Shown: positions 1-7,188, numbered from the stretch's first letter. The stretch: 7,188 nt of DNA from an uncultured Thermoanaerobacteraceae bacterium (GCA_937914965.1 CALGIY010000243.1:1-7188); one strand, 5' to 3'. A program made the numbers and translations. The notes: generated by a model from the letters alone, not told the origin.

Positions 1-2
1 GT

Positions 3-99
3 GTGTTCTAGATGTTGGACCTGACATCTGCAGCGCCTATTTTCGATGAAAAAACTGTAATCGGCGCCCTGCAGATGTCAGGTCCATCATCTAGAACAC
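3..99. repeat. Inverted repeat at the contig end, probable fold-back artefact
   Basis: Bases 3-33 are the reverse complement of 69-99 with 30 of 31 positions matching (mismatch at 15/87), separated by a 35-base loop (34-68). The right arm encodes the expected GAF residues [11 protein letters not shown]. The left arm encodes unlike sequence (MLDLT) just after an in-frame stop at 9-11. Lying at the extreme end of the window, it looks like a snap-back or inverted chimera formed during amplification or assembly rather than a natural palindrome. Confidence 0.8.
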
Positions 100-1535
100 G
101 CCTGCATACATTGGGAATGGTTGTGGCCGCTGTTGAAGCCATTGAGTACGAAATGAGAGTCAGAAAACAAAACCGCGACCTTGTCTTGCTCAACAACCAG
201 CTCAGGAATATCTTTCTCACAGTATCTGACGGAGTAATTGTCGTCAATAGAACGGGTAAAATAAAGCGGATCAACCCGGTAGTAGAAAAGTTTATTAAAA
301 CCACTGACCAGGAGATATGCGGGGTTAAACTCGATACCTTTATCGATCAGGCGCCAGTAATCGACCAGATGCTTAACCAAGGTGAACCCTACTTCGATAC
401 AGAGGTCACAGTTACTGCAGGTACTCGCACAGGGCGCTTTCTTTCCACAGGGAAACCCATCAAAGATGAACTAGGGGAGATCACCGGGGGTGTCATCTTC
501 CTTAATCCCATCAATAGAATCAAGAAACTCGTTAACCGCTTCAGCGGCGCTCATGCTACCTTCCACTTCGAAGATATTCTAGGCAACAGCACTAATATTC
601 GGGAAGCAGTACACATCGCTTCCCGGGCATCAGAAAACGACAGCAGTGTGCTGCTCTCTGGAGAGAGTGGCACCGGGAAAGAGGTCTTCGCCCAGGCCAT
701 CCACAACAAAAGCCCTCGCAAGGATGGACCCTTTGTTGCTGTCAACTGCGGGGCAATCCCCAGGGATCTGATCGGCAGCGAACTCTTTGGGTATGAGGAC
801 GGAGCATTTACTGGTGCCCAGCGAGGGGGACGGACAGGGAAGTTTGAACTGGCATCAGGTGGCACCCTGTTCCTTGACGAAATCGGGGACATGCCCTTGG
901 AGCAGCAGGTAGCCCTACTGCGGGTGCTTCAGGACAAAAAGATCACACGCATCGGGGGAAGCAAAGTGATTGTGGTGGATGTGCGTATCATCTGTGCCTC
1001 CAACCATGACCTGCAGCTCGAAGTAGCCAGGGGTAATTTCCGCCAAGACCTCTACTACAGGCTAAATGTTATCTCCATCAAACTCCCACCGCTCCGGGAG
1101 CACCGGGAGGACATTCCCCTGATCTTTGATCACTTCCTGAGGGAAACCAGCTGTAAGTTGGGGGTTAAGATCAACTTCGTCGAACCGGCAATCATCACTT
1201 ACCTACAGCAGTATCAGTGGCCAGGCAATATGCGGGAATTTCAAAATGTGATCGAGAGAATGGTCAACCTGGCAACCAAAGGGGCGATCGGGTTGGAGCA
1301 AATCCCTAAAGAAATCATTTCTCCCCCTACCAACTTCTATCCAGAAAAAAAACTGCTGTCTGCAGCCAGCAGTGATAAGAAGAAAATCAGAGAAATACTA
1401 GCAGAAAAAGAACGCCAGGAAATCATCTCCATGCTCCTGAAGAACAAAGGCAATATCAGCCAAACAGCAAGAAATCTGGATATTTCCCGCCCTACACTTT
1501 ATCGGAAGATGCGAAAGCTAAAGATCACTCTCTAA
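12..1535 (+). CDS. Sigma-54-dependent transcriptional activator (GAF-PAS-AAA+-Fis HTH), N-terminally truncated
   Basis: This is a bacterial enhancer-binding protein that remodels RNA polymerase-sigma54 closed complexes using ATP. The open frame gives 507 residues. Residues 7-48 are the tail of a GAF-type sensor domain (SAAPIFDE, then GALQMSGP and [14 protein letters not shown]), as in AcoR-like activators. Residues about 62-170 form a PAS domain ([23 protein letters not shown]). The AAA+ domain spans about 185-420, with Walker A GESGTGKE (217-224), the sigma54-contact loop GAFTGA (264-269), Walker B GGTLFLDE (283-290), an arginine-finger region [10 protein letters not shown] (343-352) and WPGNMRE (403-409). 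A Fis-type helix-turn-helix closes the protein (about 466-507). AcoR-like relatives usually carry an N-terminal sensor region that is absent here. The ATG at 12 directly follows an in-frame TAG (9-11) and sits inside an inverted repeat, so it is probably not the true start; authentic sequence likely begins near base 27-33. The ligand and target genes cannot be read from the window. The gene converges on smpB. Confidence 0.93.
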   Translation: MLDLTSAAPIFDEKTVIGALQMSGPSSRTRLHTLGMVVAAVEAIEYEMRVRKQNRDLVLLNNQLRNIFLTVSDGVIVVNRTGKIKRINPVVEKFIKTTDQEICGVKLDTFIDQAPVIDQMLNQGEPYFDTEVTVTAGTRTGRFLSTGKPIKDELGEITGGVIFLNPINRIKKLVNRFSGAHATFHFEDILGNSTNIREAVHIASRASENDSSVLLSGESGTGKEVFAQAIHNKSPRKDGPFVAVNCGAIPRDLIGSELFGYEDGAFTGAQRGGRTGKFELASGGTLFLDEIGDMPLEQQVALLRVLQDKKITRIGGSKVIVVDVRIICASNHDLQLEVARGNFRQDLYYRLNVISIKLPPLREHREDIPLIFDHFLRETSCKLGVKINFVEPAIITYLQQYQWPGNMREFQNVIERMVNLATKGAIGLEQIPKEIISPPTNFYPEKKLLSAASSDKKKIREILAEKERQEIISMLLKNKGNISQTARNLDISRPTLYRKMRKLKITL

Positions 1536-1545
1536 TGATAGATTC

Positions 1546-2013
1546 CTACCCTTCCCTCTGCCTAGTGCTCAATGCCCTGGAGATCTCCCGCTGGGCATCC
1601 CGCCGGGCGATATCCTGACGTTTATCGTAAATCCTCTTCCCCCGGGCAAGAGCAAGTTCCACCTTCACCTTGCCTTTCTTGAAATAAAGCCGCAGAGGGA
1701 TCAAGGTATAGCCCTTCTGGGTGGTCTGTCCCAAGAGTCTTTTGATCTCCCGCTTGTGCAAGAGCAGCTTGCGCGGTCGCCGGGGGTCATGGTTGAAGCG
1801 GTTCCCCTTATCATAGGGACTGATGTGCATGCTTTGCAGAATGACCTCCCCACCCAGGACCTCGGCATAGCTGTCCTGCAAGCTGACCTTACCGGCACGA
1901 ATAGACTTCACCTCAGTACCCTTCAGGGCAATCCCGGCCTCAAATTTTTCATCTATAAAATAGTCGTAGCGTGCCTTCCTATTTTTAGCAGCTACCTTAA
2001 TGGACTCTTGCAT
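1546..2013 (-). CDS. smpB: SsrA-binding protein SmpB
   Basis: SmpB binds tmRNA (SsrA) and brings it to the A site of stalled ribosomes, where it occupies the empty mRNA channel during trans-translation. From the ATG at 2013 the protein has 155 residues, the usual family length. Family blocks seen in order are an N-terminal [14 protein letters not shown], the beta-barrel segment [19 protein letters not shown] (about 27-45), MHISPY (62-67), [14 protein letters not shown] (73-86), [14 protein letters not shown] (101-114) and the basic C-terminal tail [19 protein letters not shown] (121-139), which probes the decoding centre. The frame is open to a TTG at 2052, but that would add 13 residues of non-family sequence. 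The ATG at 2013 has a well-placed GGAG, so I chose it. The gene follows rnr on the same strand after a 203-base spacer full of hairpins, so cotranscription with rnr is uncertain. No tmRNA gene is visible nearby. Confidence 0.97.
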   Translation of the reverse strand: MQESIKVAAKNRKARYDYFIDEKFEAGIALKGTEVKSIRAGKVSLQDSYAEVLGGEVILQSMHISPYDKGNRFNHDPRRPRKLLLHKREIKRLLGQTTQKGYTLIPLRLYFKKGKVKVELALARGKRIYDKRQDIARRDAQREISRALSTRQREG

Positions 2014-2022
2014 ACTAATCAA

Positions 2023-2028
2023 CTCCGC
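2023..2028 (-). promoter_or_regulatory. Ribosome binding site deciding the smpB start
   Basis: On the minus strand GCGGAG lies 9 bases before the ATG at 2013. It supports the 155-residue SmpB over the longer frame beginning with TTG at 2052. Confidence 0.7.
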
Positions 2029-2070
2029 TAAAAGTTCTCCTCTCAAAAGCAACCTTAATTATATCATTTC

Positions 2071-2090
2071 TGAGACACAGTGAGACACAG
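2071..2090 (+). repeat. Tandem 10-base duplication TGAGACACAG
   Basis: TGAGACACAG occurs twice head to tail at 2071-2080 and 2081-2090. The second copy forms the left arm of the hairpin at 2081-2109. The first may be a leftover arm from an adjacent, lost or partly duplicated element. Confidence 0.8.
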
Positions 2091-2109
2091 GGACGGTTCT
2101 CGCGTCTCA
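2081..2109 (+). repeat. Hairpin element 1, GGGACGGTTCT core, TGAGACAC/GCGTCTCA arms
   Basis: The left arm TGAGACAC (2081-2088) can pair with the right arm GCGTCTCA (2102-2109), 7 of 8 positions by Watson-Crick pairing. The enclosed core AGGGACGGTTCTC matches the cores of the other elements in this window. It lies between rnr and smpB in non-coding sequence. The function is unknown. It resembles dispersed REP-like hairpins seen in Clostridia genomes, and no transposase is present in the window. Confidence 0.75.
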
Positions 2110-2118
2110 GCACGAGGG

Positions 2119-2147
2119 GGTGTCAAGGGGACGGTCCTTTTGACACC
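2119..2147 (+). repeat. Hairpin element 2, GGGGACGGTCCT core, GGTGTCAA/TTGACACC arms
   Basis: The arms GGTGTCAA (2119-2126) and TTGACACC (2140-2147) are perfectly complementary and enclose GGGGACGGTCCTT. The reverse complement of the element at 4878-4906 matches this one at 27 of 29 positions, so the same element occurs twice in the window in opposite orientation. Confidence 0.85.
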
Positions 2148-2171
2148 TGCTCCCATTGACTCCTCCGGTAT

Positions 2172-2198
2172 GTGGCAAACAAAACGTCCCACTGCCAC
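2172..2198 (-). repeat. Hairpin element 3, GGGACGTTTT core, GTGGCA/TGCCAC arms
   Basis: Read on the minus strand, GTGGCA (2198-2193) pairs perfectly with TGCCAC (2177-2172) and the interior contains GGGACGTTTTG, a variant of the core found in the other elements. It lies 18 bases beyond the rnr stop codon, so it could stabilise the 3' end of the rnr message. A T-run (2199-2203) follows it only on the plus strand, so it is not a canonical terminator for rnr. Confidence 0.65.
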
Positions 2199-2216
2199 TT
2201 TTTCCAACCACTATTA

Positions 2217-4367
2217 CTACACCAGTTCAAAGTCGATCTGCCGGTCTTCGATGTTTGCCCGCGCCAGCTGCACCTTTACCTTGTCACCGATCCGGAAGGT
2301 CTTCTTGGTGTTCTCACCGATCAGAGTATAATTCCTTTCATTAAAAAGGTAGTAGTCATCGGTCATGGTGGAAACATGCACCAACCCCTCGATGCCATTA
2401 GCTAGAGCAGCAAACATACCAAAGTTAGTAATGCTGACTACAATTGCATCAAAGACCTCCCCCAGGAACCTCTTGATGTACTCTACCTGTTTCAGATCAA
2501 CGGTTTCCCGCTCTGCTTCCTCAGCAAGCATTTCCCGCTTTGTACTCTGTTCGGCATAAAAGGGCATCGACTGTTCAAGTTTCTCCTTGCGTTTGGAAGG
2601 AATCCTACCGTGAGCCAGGACCTCCCAGAGCACCCGATGTACGATCAGATCCGGGTAACGCCGGATCGGTGAGGTAAAGTGGGTGTAGTATTGGACTGCC
2701 AGGCCAAAATGGCCTAGCGGTTGGGGATTATATCGTGCGTGCTGAAGGGAGCGCAGCATCACAGTATGAACCACCAACTGCTCCGGGCGATCTTCAACCT
2801 GGTGCAGGATTTCCTGGAAGAACCGCGGGTGTACTCCGTTACCAGCTGGTATATGGAAGCCAAAGCCGTGCAGGAATTCGTTTAAAGCTTCCATTTTCTC
2901 TGATTTCGGCTCCTCGTGTACCCGGTAGAGGAGTGGAGCCTCCAGCTGCGAGAGATGCCGCGCCACTGTTTCATTAGCAATCAGCATGAACTCCTCGATG
3001 ATCTGTTCAGCAATAGACTGCTCCAGCAGTAGGACATCCACCGGGCGCCCCTCTTGATCGAGTGTGACCTTGCTTTCAGGAAAATCAAAATCCAGTGCCC
3101 CCCTCACCTTCCGCCTTCTGCGCAGCACCAAGGAGAGGTCCCGCATCTTTTGAAAGGTAGAGGTAAAATCAGCATAGCGCTGGCAGAGTTCCGGGTCATT
3201 GTCTTCTAGGATACGACGCACACTTGTATAAGCCATCCTTTCATCTACCCGGATTACAGATGGCCCGATCTCATGTCGTATTACATTCCCCTCAGCATTA
3301 ATCTCCATAAAAACGGAGATAGCCAGGCGGTCTTCACCAGCATTAAGACTGCAAATACCATTAGAGAGCCTGGGTGGCAGCATGGGAATAACCCGGTCAA
3401 CCAAGTATACACTGGTGCCGCGTTCCAGGGCCTCTTTGTCCAATTCACTGTTTTCCTTGACATAATAAGAGACATCCGCGATATGCACTCCCAAGCGATA
3501 GTTATCACTGGGAAGCATCTCCAGGGATACAGCATCATCGAGGTCCTTGGCATCCTCACTATCAATGGTCACCATGGGGAGATCCCGCAGGTCCCAGCGT
3601 CCTTCCTCATCCTCCGGAGGTACAGTCAGAGGAATATCTGCGGCTTGTTTGAGCACCCGGCGGGGGAAATCCTCAGGAAGCCCGTATTTTTTTACAATAG
3701 AAAGGATATCCACCCCTGGTTCCCCTACTGCGCCGAAACGCTCGATCACTTTTCCTTCCGGATTCCGCCGTTCCCGAGGCCAAGATGTGATTTCCACAAC
3801 TACTTTATCCCCAGTATGGGCACCCTTGGCCCGGACCCGGGGTACAAAGATATCCCACCCCAACCTCTTTTCATCAGGAATAACAAAGCCAAAGTGCCGG
3901 TTGGCCTCATCAAGAACCCCGACAACTGTGGTGTTGGCTCGCTCCAAAACCCGGATGACTTCCCCCTCCACATGCTTCCCCTGAAGGTTGGACCCCAGCA
4001 GCCTTACAATCACCCGGTCTTTATGCATCGCCCCCCCTAAGTTTTCTCGGGAAATAAAGATATCTTCGCTTTCCCCTTCCGGAATTAAAAAGGCATAACC
4101 TTTCGGGTGCCCCTGGATAGTACCAACAAAGAGATTCATTTTCTCCGGTATCCCATACCTTTTCTTGCGCGTCCTGATTACCTGCCCCTGGGACTCCATC
4201 TCCCGCAGCAGAGATTCTAAAATATCTGGGTCACACTTCTGCTGTGCTGCCAGTTCCCCCAAGTTTAAGGGTTTACTGGCGGAGTCCAAACTGGACAATA
4301 TTTCGTTTTCTAGGACAGCATTTCGGGAAACAGTTGTCCCTTTTCGCTTTTTCTGTTTTTTATCCAT
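2217..4367 (-). CDS. rnr: Ribonuclease R (processive 3'-5' exoribonuclease)
   Basis: RNase R degrades structured RNA 3' to 5' and, together with tmRNA-SmpB, removes non-stop messages. The 716-residue protein appears complete. A basic start (KKQKKRKG) precedes an N-terminal winged-helix region (about 17-75). Two cold-shock-like domains follow (about 79-125 with VGTIQGHPKGYAFLIP, and 147-195 with VVGVLDEANRHFGFVIP). The RNB catalytic domain (about 257-580) carries TIDSEDAKDLDDAV with the four metal-binding aspartates D269, D275, D277 and D278, and later HFTSPIRRYPDLIVHR (563-578). A C-terminal S1 domain covers about 636-716. The protein ends right after S1 (DFELV) and lacks the lysine-rich tail of E. 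coli RNase R. The ATG at 4367 has GAGG 7 bases upstream (4375-4378). It lies downstream of secG but is separated from it by a strong terminator, so it probably has its own promoter; I saw no convincing -35/-10 pair. Confidence 0.97.
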   Translation of the reverse strand: MDKKQKKRKGTTVSRNAVLENEILSSLDSASKPLNLGELAAQQKCDPDILESLLREMESQGQVIRTRKKRYGIPEKMNLFVGTIQGHPKGYAFLIPEGESEDIFISRENLGGAMHKDRVIVRLLGSNLQGKHVEGEVIRVLERANTTVVGVLDEANRHFGFVIPDEKRLGWDIFVPRVRAKGAHTGDKVVVEITSWPRERRNPEGKVIERFGAVGEPGVDILSIVKKYGLPEDFPRRVLKQAADIPLTVPPEDEEGRWDLRDLPMVTIDSEDAKDLDDAVSLEMLPSDNYRLGVHIADVSYYVKENSELDKEALERGTSVYLVDRVIPMLPPRLSNGICSLNAGEDRLAISVFMEINAEGNVIRHEIGPSVIRVDERMAYTSVRRILEDNDPELCQRYADFTSTFQKMRDLSLVLRRRRKVRGALDFDFPESKVTLDQEGRPVDVLLLEQSIAEQIIEEFMLIANETVARHLSQLEAPLLYRVHEEPKSEKMEALNEFLHGFGFHIPAGNGVHPRFFQEILHQVEDRPEQLVVHTVMLRSLQHARYNPQPLGHFGLAVQYYTHFTSPIRRYPDLIVHRVLWEVLAHGRIPSKRKEKLEQSMPFYAEQSTKREMLAEEAERETVDLKQVEYIKRFLGEVFDAIVVSITNFGMFAALANGIEGLVHVSTMTDDYYLFNERNYTLIGENTKKTFRIGDKVKVQLARANIEDRQIDFELV

Positions 4368-4521
4368 TCTATTACCTCGCTCTTTTTATACTTCATTTTA
4401 TTATGTCCCAGTACCAAAAACAACCATACCTTTTTCATCATTCTTTTTTTCAACCACAAACCATCCATTTTAACGAACAACCGCACCCGCAATAAATCAG
4501 GTGAACCATATCATCTAATAT

Positions 4522-4557
4522 AAAAACCCCCGGTCGATTAAGGGACCAGGGGTTTTT
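4522..4557 (-). terminator. Rho-independent terminator downstream of secG, probably bidirectional
   Basis: A GC-rich stem pairs CCCCCGGTC (4527-4535) with GACCAGGGG (4544-4552), 8 of 9 pairs, around an 8-base loop. It is flanked by A5 (4522-4526) on one side and T6 (4553-4558) on the other, so each strand reads stem then T-run. It begins 14 bases past the secG stop and should end the eno-secG transcript. Plus-strand use is possible, but no plus-strand gene lies next to it. Confidence 0.88.
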
Positions 4558-4571
4558 TCTTATTCAATGTC

Positions 4572-4799
4572 TTATTCAATGATGGTAATCAGCAAGGTGA
4601 CAATCAGAAACGCCGCGGCAAGCCCTGTAGAGATTTTAGTGAGAAACTCATCAAGCCCTTTCTTTTTTCCCAGTAGTGACTGGGCACCACCGGCAATTGA
4701 GCCAGAAAGACCAGAAGCCCTTCCTGACTGCATCAAAATCGTAGTTACCAGGCCGATGCAGATCAGCACCTCTAAAACGATTAGAATAGTTTTCAGCAA
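4572..4799 (-). CDS. secG: Preprotein translocase subunit SecG
   Basis: SecG is the small non-essential subunit of the SecYEG channel in the cytoplasmic membrane and assists SecA-driven export. The 75-residue protein has the usual length and layout. Transmembrane helix 1 covers about residues 3-22 (TILIVLEVLICIGLVTTILM). It is followed by the conserved cytoplasmic loop QSGRASGLSGSIAGG (24-38), a basic stretch GKKKG, and transmembrane helix 2 (about 56-74). The start is TTG at 4799, chosen because GGAGAGG lies 7 bases before it and the first helix begins right after it. The location between eno and rnr is typical of Firmicutes. A terminator follows the stop codon. The sequence around the stop (CTTATTCAATG on the plus strand) occurs twice, at 4559-4569 and 4571-4581. 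Confidence 0.95.
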   Translation of the reverse strand: MLKTILIVLEVLICIGLVTTILMQSGRASGLSGSIAGGAQSLLGKKKGLDEFLTKISTGLAAAFLIVTLLITIIE

Positions 4800-4806
4800 A
4801 CCGCAG

Positions 4807-4813
4807 CCTCTCC
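4807..4813 (-). promoter_or_regulatory. Ribosome binding site for the TTG start of secG
   Basis: GGAGAGG on the minus strand lies 7 bases before TTG (4799-4797). No ATG or GTG fits this frame at a suitable distance, so the site decides the start. Confidence 0.75.
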
Positions 4814-4877
4814 TTTTCTTGAATCTTCATTCTTATTGTAGCACTGCCAGCAGCAGATTGTAAAGGGACAGCATGGT

Positions 4878-4906
4878 GGTGTCAAAAGGACCATCCCTTT
4901 GACACC
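4878..4906 (-). repeat. Hairpin element 4, inverted copy of element 2
   Basis: On the minus strand this reads arms GGTGTCAA and TTGACACC around AGGGATGGTCCTT. Only two positions differ from element 2 (2119-2147): one at the arm/core junction, and a T for C within the core (GGGATGG for GGGACGG). The arms are perfectly complementary. Confidence 0.85.
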
Positions 4907-4929
4907 CTTGTCTTTATAAATTTCCCGCA

Positions 4930-4956
4930 TGGACGCGGGGACGGTTCTGCTGTCCA
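4930..4956 (+). repeat. Hairpin element 5, GGGGACGGTTCT core, TGGAC/GTCCA arms
   Basis: The left arm TGGACGC (4930-4936) and right arm GCTGTCCA (4949-4956) pair apart from one bulged base. The interior GGGGACGGTTCT matches element 1 (2081-2109) in the core but has different arms. Confidence 0.75.
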
Positions 4957-5017
4957 GAATGGCAGTTCGTCGCTGTAAAAGAGACATTATTGCATCCGGT
5001 TCTACCAGTTCTTCCCA

Positions 5018-5058
5018 GGTGACAGTCACCCACCATAATTTTACAGGTGACTGTCACT
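5018..5058. repeat. Paired GTGAC/GTCAC dyads
   Basis: GGTGACAGTCACC (5018-5030) is itself palindromic around one central base. Its near reverse complement GGTGACTGTCACT lies at 5046-5058, so the two copies also pair with each other (12 of 13) across a 15-base AT-rich loop. It lacks the GGGACGG core of the other elements, though its arms share their GAC/GTC pattern. It lies 25 bases past the eno stop codon. Confidence 0.75.
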
Positions 5059-5083
5059 ATCCAATTCCTTTGACACCCTGTCT

Positions 5084-6394
<1,311 letters not shown>

Positions 6395-6396
6395 TT

Positions 6397-6426
6397 ATTA
6401 TATCCCTATTATTTACCAGATTTGAA
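6397..6426 (-). promoter_or_regulatory. Likely sigma-A promoter of eno
   Basis: A perfect -10 box TATAAT (6402-6397) lies 18 bases downstream of a weak -35 TTCAAA (6426-6421) on the minus strand. The predicted start near 6390 would give a leader of about 17 bases that includes the AGGAGG site. The 62-base gap after gpmI is very AT-rich, which fits a promoter, but the -35 match is only 4 of 6. Confidence 0.45.
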
Positions 6427-6435
6427 ATGGTTATA

Positions 6436-7065
6436 CTAACGGAAGCAAGGTTCCTTTTTTATCAATAAAGATTCACCTGTCATTTCTGCAGGTTTTTCCA
6501 TCCCCATCAGATCAATCAGTGTCGGTATTATATCTGCCAGTTTCCCGCCTTCCTTTAGAGTATACGCAGGATCAGCACCTACAAGAATAAACGGAACAGG
6601 ATTTGTAGTATGTGCCGTATAAGGCTCACCTGTCTCATCGTCGACAAGTTTTTCAGCGTTTCCATGATCTGCACAGATAAATAACTGTCCGTCTGCTTCT
6701 TTTACAGCATTAACGGTCTTTCCGACACATTCATCAACGGTCTCGATTGCTTTGATCGCAGCATTCTCGATTCCAGTATGTCCTACCATATCGGGATTTG
6801 CAAAGTTTAGACAAACGAAATCCACTTCTCCCTTTTTCAATTCAGGAACAATGGCATCACGAATGTCGTATGCAGACATTTCTGGTTGTAAATCGTAGGT
6901 AGCCACTTTTGGTGAAGGGCACAATAAGCGACTTTCTCCAATAAATGGCTTTTCACGACCTCCCGAAAAAAAGAAAGTTACGTGCGGATATTTCTCCGTT
7001 TCTGCGATTCTGATTTGTTTCTTACCCGCAGCTTCTAAAACTTCACCCAACGTATTATTCAGATT
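6436..7065 (-). CDS. gpmI: 2,3-bisphosphoglycerate-independent phosphoglycerate mutase, C-terminal part
   Basis: GpmI interconverts 3- and 2-phosphoglycerate using two metal ions and a phosphoserine intermediate. About 209 residues of a normally ~510-residue enzyme are present. Seen in order are [84 protein letters not shown] and AEMTGESLL. The metal ligands equivalent to D403, H407, D444, H445 and H462 of the Bacillus enzyme are all there. The serine nucleophile and the rest of the N-terminal half are missing. Upstream of about 7065 the frame stays open to the window edge but encodes a SusC-like fragment, not GpmI, so the 5' boundary is a junction and not a start; the GTG at 7122 is not a real start. 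The gene sits 62 bases upstream of eno, the next glycolytic step. Its GC (about 38-47% in rows counted) is lower than that of rnr or the 3' part of eno. Confidence 0.9.
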   Translation of the reverse strand, partial: NLNNTLGEVLEAAGKKQIRIAETEKYPHVTFFFSGGREKPFIGESRLLCPSPKVATYDLQPEMSAYDIRDAIVPELKKGEVDFVCLNFANPDMVGHTGIENAAIKAIETVDECVGKTVNAVKEADGQLFICADHGNAEKLVDDETGEPYTAHTTNPVPFILVGADPAYTLKEGGKLADIIPTLIDLMGMEKPAEMTGESLLIKKEPCFR

Positions 7066-7188
7066 GTCCTTATCAATACGATTTGGTAATTCCGTCCCCT
7101 CAATTGGTAATCCATCGATCACCCATAGCGGATCTTGTGTACCATTGAGGGATACCGTACCACGGATACGGATTTGCGGAGCACTATT
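7066..7188 (-). CDS. Fragment of a SusC/RagA-type TonB-dependent receptor plug domain, fused in frame to gpmI
   Basis: The minus-strand frame from the window edge reads [18 protein letters not shown], then [16 protein letters not shown], and continues through NRIDKDN. This is the plug-domain pattern of Bacteroidota SusC/RagA outer-membrane receptors ([21 protein letters not shown]). A Firmicute without an outer membrane should not carry it, and GpmI has no such segment. The fragment joins gpmI at [12 protein letters not shown], where DKDN fits both families, so short shared sequence probably mediated a false join. It is open at the window edge. The recognition is from memory of the family; the exact junction (about 7060-7074) is inferred. 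Confidence 0.75.

Larger units (their letters stand above)
4800..5083. other. Hairpin-rich spacer between eno and secG, no convincing gene
   Basis: This 284-base stretch holds the secG RBS, two core-type hairpins (4878-4906 and 4930-4956), a GTGAC/GTCAC dyad (5018-5058) and an imperfect copy of the eno 3' end (4896-4933). A 78-codon minus-strand frame (4793-5029) runs through these repeats. It matches no protein family I recognise and reads the hairpins as codons, so I do not call it a gene. No canonical terminator for eno is visible, so read-through from eno into secG is plausible. Confidence 0.7.

Noticed and set aside
2014..2052. Longer SmpB with a TTG start at 2052
   Set aside because: The extra 13 residues do not fit the family and the ATG at 2013 has a better placed GGAG.
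2053..2216. CRISPR array or tmRNA gene near smpB
   Set aside because: The repeats are not regularly spaced direct repeats with spacers, and no tRNA-like ends or tag-encoding region are visible.
2080..2331. 83-codon plus-strand open frame over the rnr-smpB spacer
   Set aside because: It starts in hairpin 1, reads hairpin 2 as codons and runs antisense into the rnr 3' end; no coding signal of its own.
3273..4040. 255-codon plus-strand open frame inside rnr
   Set aside because: It is a shadow of the complete, motif-rich RNase R on the opposite strand.
4310..4492. 60-codon minus-strand frame overlapping the rnr start
   Set aside because: It overlaps rnr in another frame, has no clear RBS and resembles no known protein; the rnr ATG with its GAGG site explains the region.
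4368..4521. Sigma-54 (-24/-12) or clear sigma-A promoter for rnr
   Set aside because: No TGGCAC-N5-TTGC match was seen, and the AT-rich stretch offers only weak, ambiguous -35/-10 pairs.
4793..5029. 78-codon minus-strand open frame upstream of secG
   Set aside because: It translates two hairpin elements and the eno-tail copy, overlaps the secG start, and shows no family motif. The KGMVLLTPP stretch is a frame reading of hairpin 4.
7066..7122. GTG at 7122 as the start of a short GpmI
   Set aside because: The frame is open to the window edge and this segment is SusC-like; no RBS precedes the GTG.

Overview
The window looks like a contig from a Firmicute of the class Clostridia (Peptococcaceae-like or a neighbouring lineage; the rank below class is inference). 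The reasons are the gene set and order on the minus strand (gpmI, eno, secG, rnr, smpB), the moderate GC of the central genes (roughly 50-58% in most of the 60-base rows counted by hand), strong GGAGG-type ribosome binding sites, and a GAF/PAS sigma-54 activator of the kind common in anaerobic Clostridia. Both ends of the window look artificial, which points to a metagenome or amplified-DNA assembly rather than a clean isolate sequence.

Layout. Positions 12-1535 (+) hold the C-terminal three quarters or so of a sigma-54-dependent activator: GAF remnant, PAS, AAA+ and Fis-type HTH. It converges on smpB (1546-2013, -) with a 10-base gap. A 203-base spacer (2014-2216) carries three short hairpin elements. 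RNase R (rnr, 2217-4367, -) follows, then a 204-base spacer with a strong terminator for the gene upstream (4522-4557). SecG (4572-4799, -) has a TTG start. A 284-base spacer (4800-5083) is packed with further hairpin elements and an imperfect copy of the eno tail. Enolase (5084-6373, -) has its own likely promoter and RBS. The right end holds the C-terminal part of phosphoglycerate mutase GpmI (6436 to about 7065, -). Its reading frame runs without a stop into a fragment of a Bacteroidota SusC/RagA-type TonB-dependent receptor (about 7066-7188).

How the genes work together. GpmI and Eno catalyse consecutive steps of lower glycolysis (3-phosphoglycerate to 2-phosphoglycerate to phosphoenolpyruvate). 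SecG is the small subunit of the SecYEG translocon. RNase R and SmpB act together in trans-translation: SmpB delivers tmRNA to stalled ribosomes and RNase R degrades the defective message. This neighbourhood is a conserved housekeeping block in Firmicutes. The sigma-54 activator is probably unrelated to it.

I did not find a convincing new multi-gene system. The most interesting biological signal is a family of about 27-29-base hairpins in the spacers. They share a core close to GGGACGGTTCT, while each copy has a different but self-complementary pair of arms. The other notable points are technical: a fold-back inverted repeat at the left end, a SusC/gpmI frame fusion at the right end, and a possible composition break inside eno.
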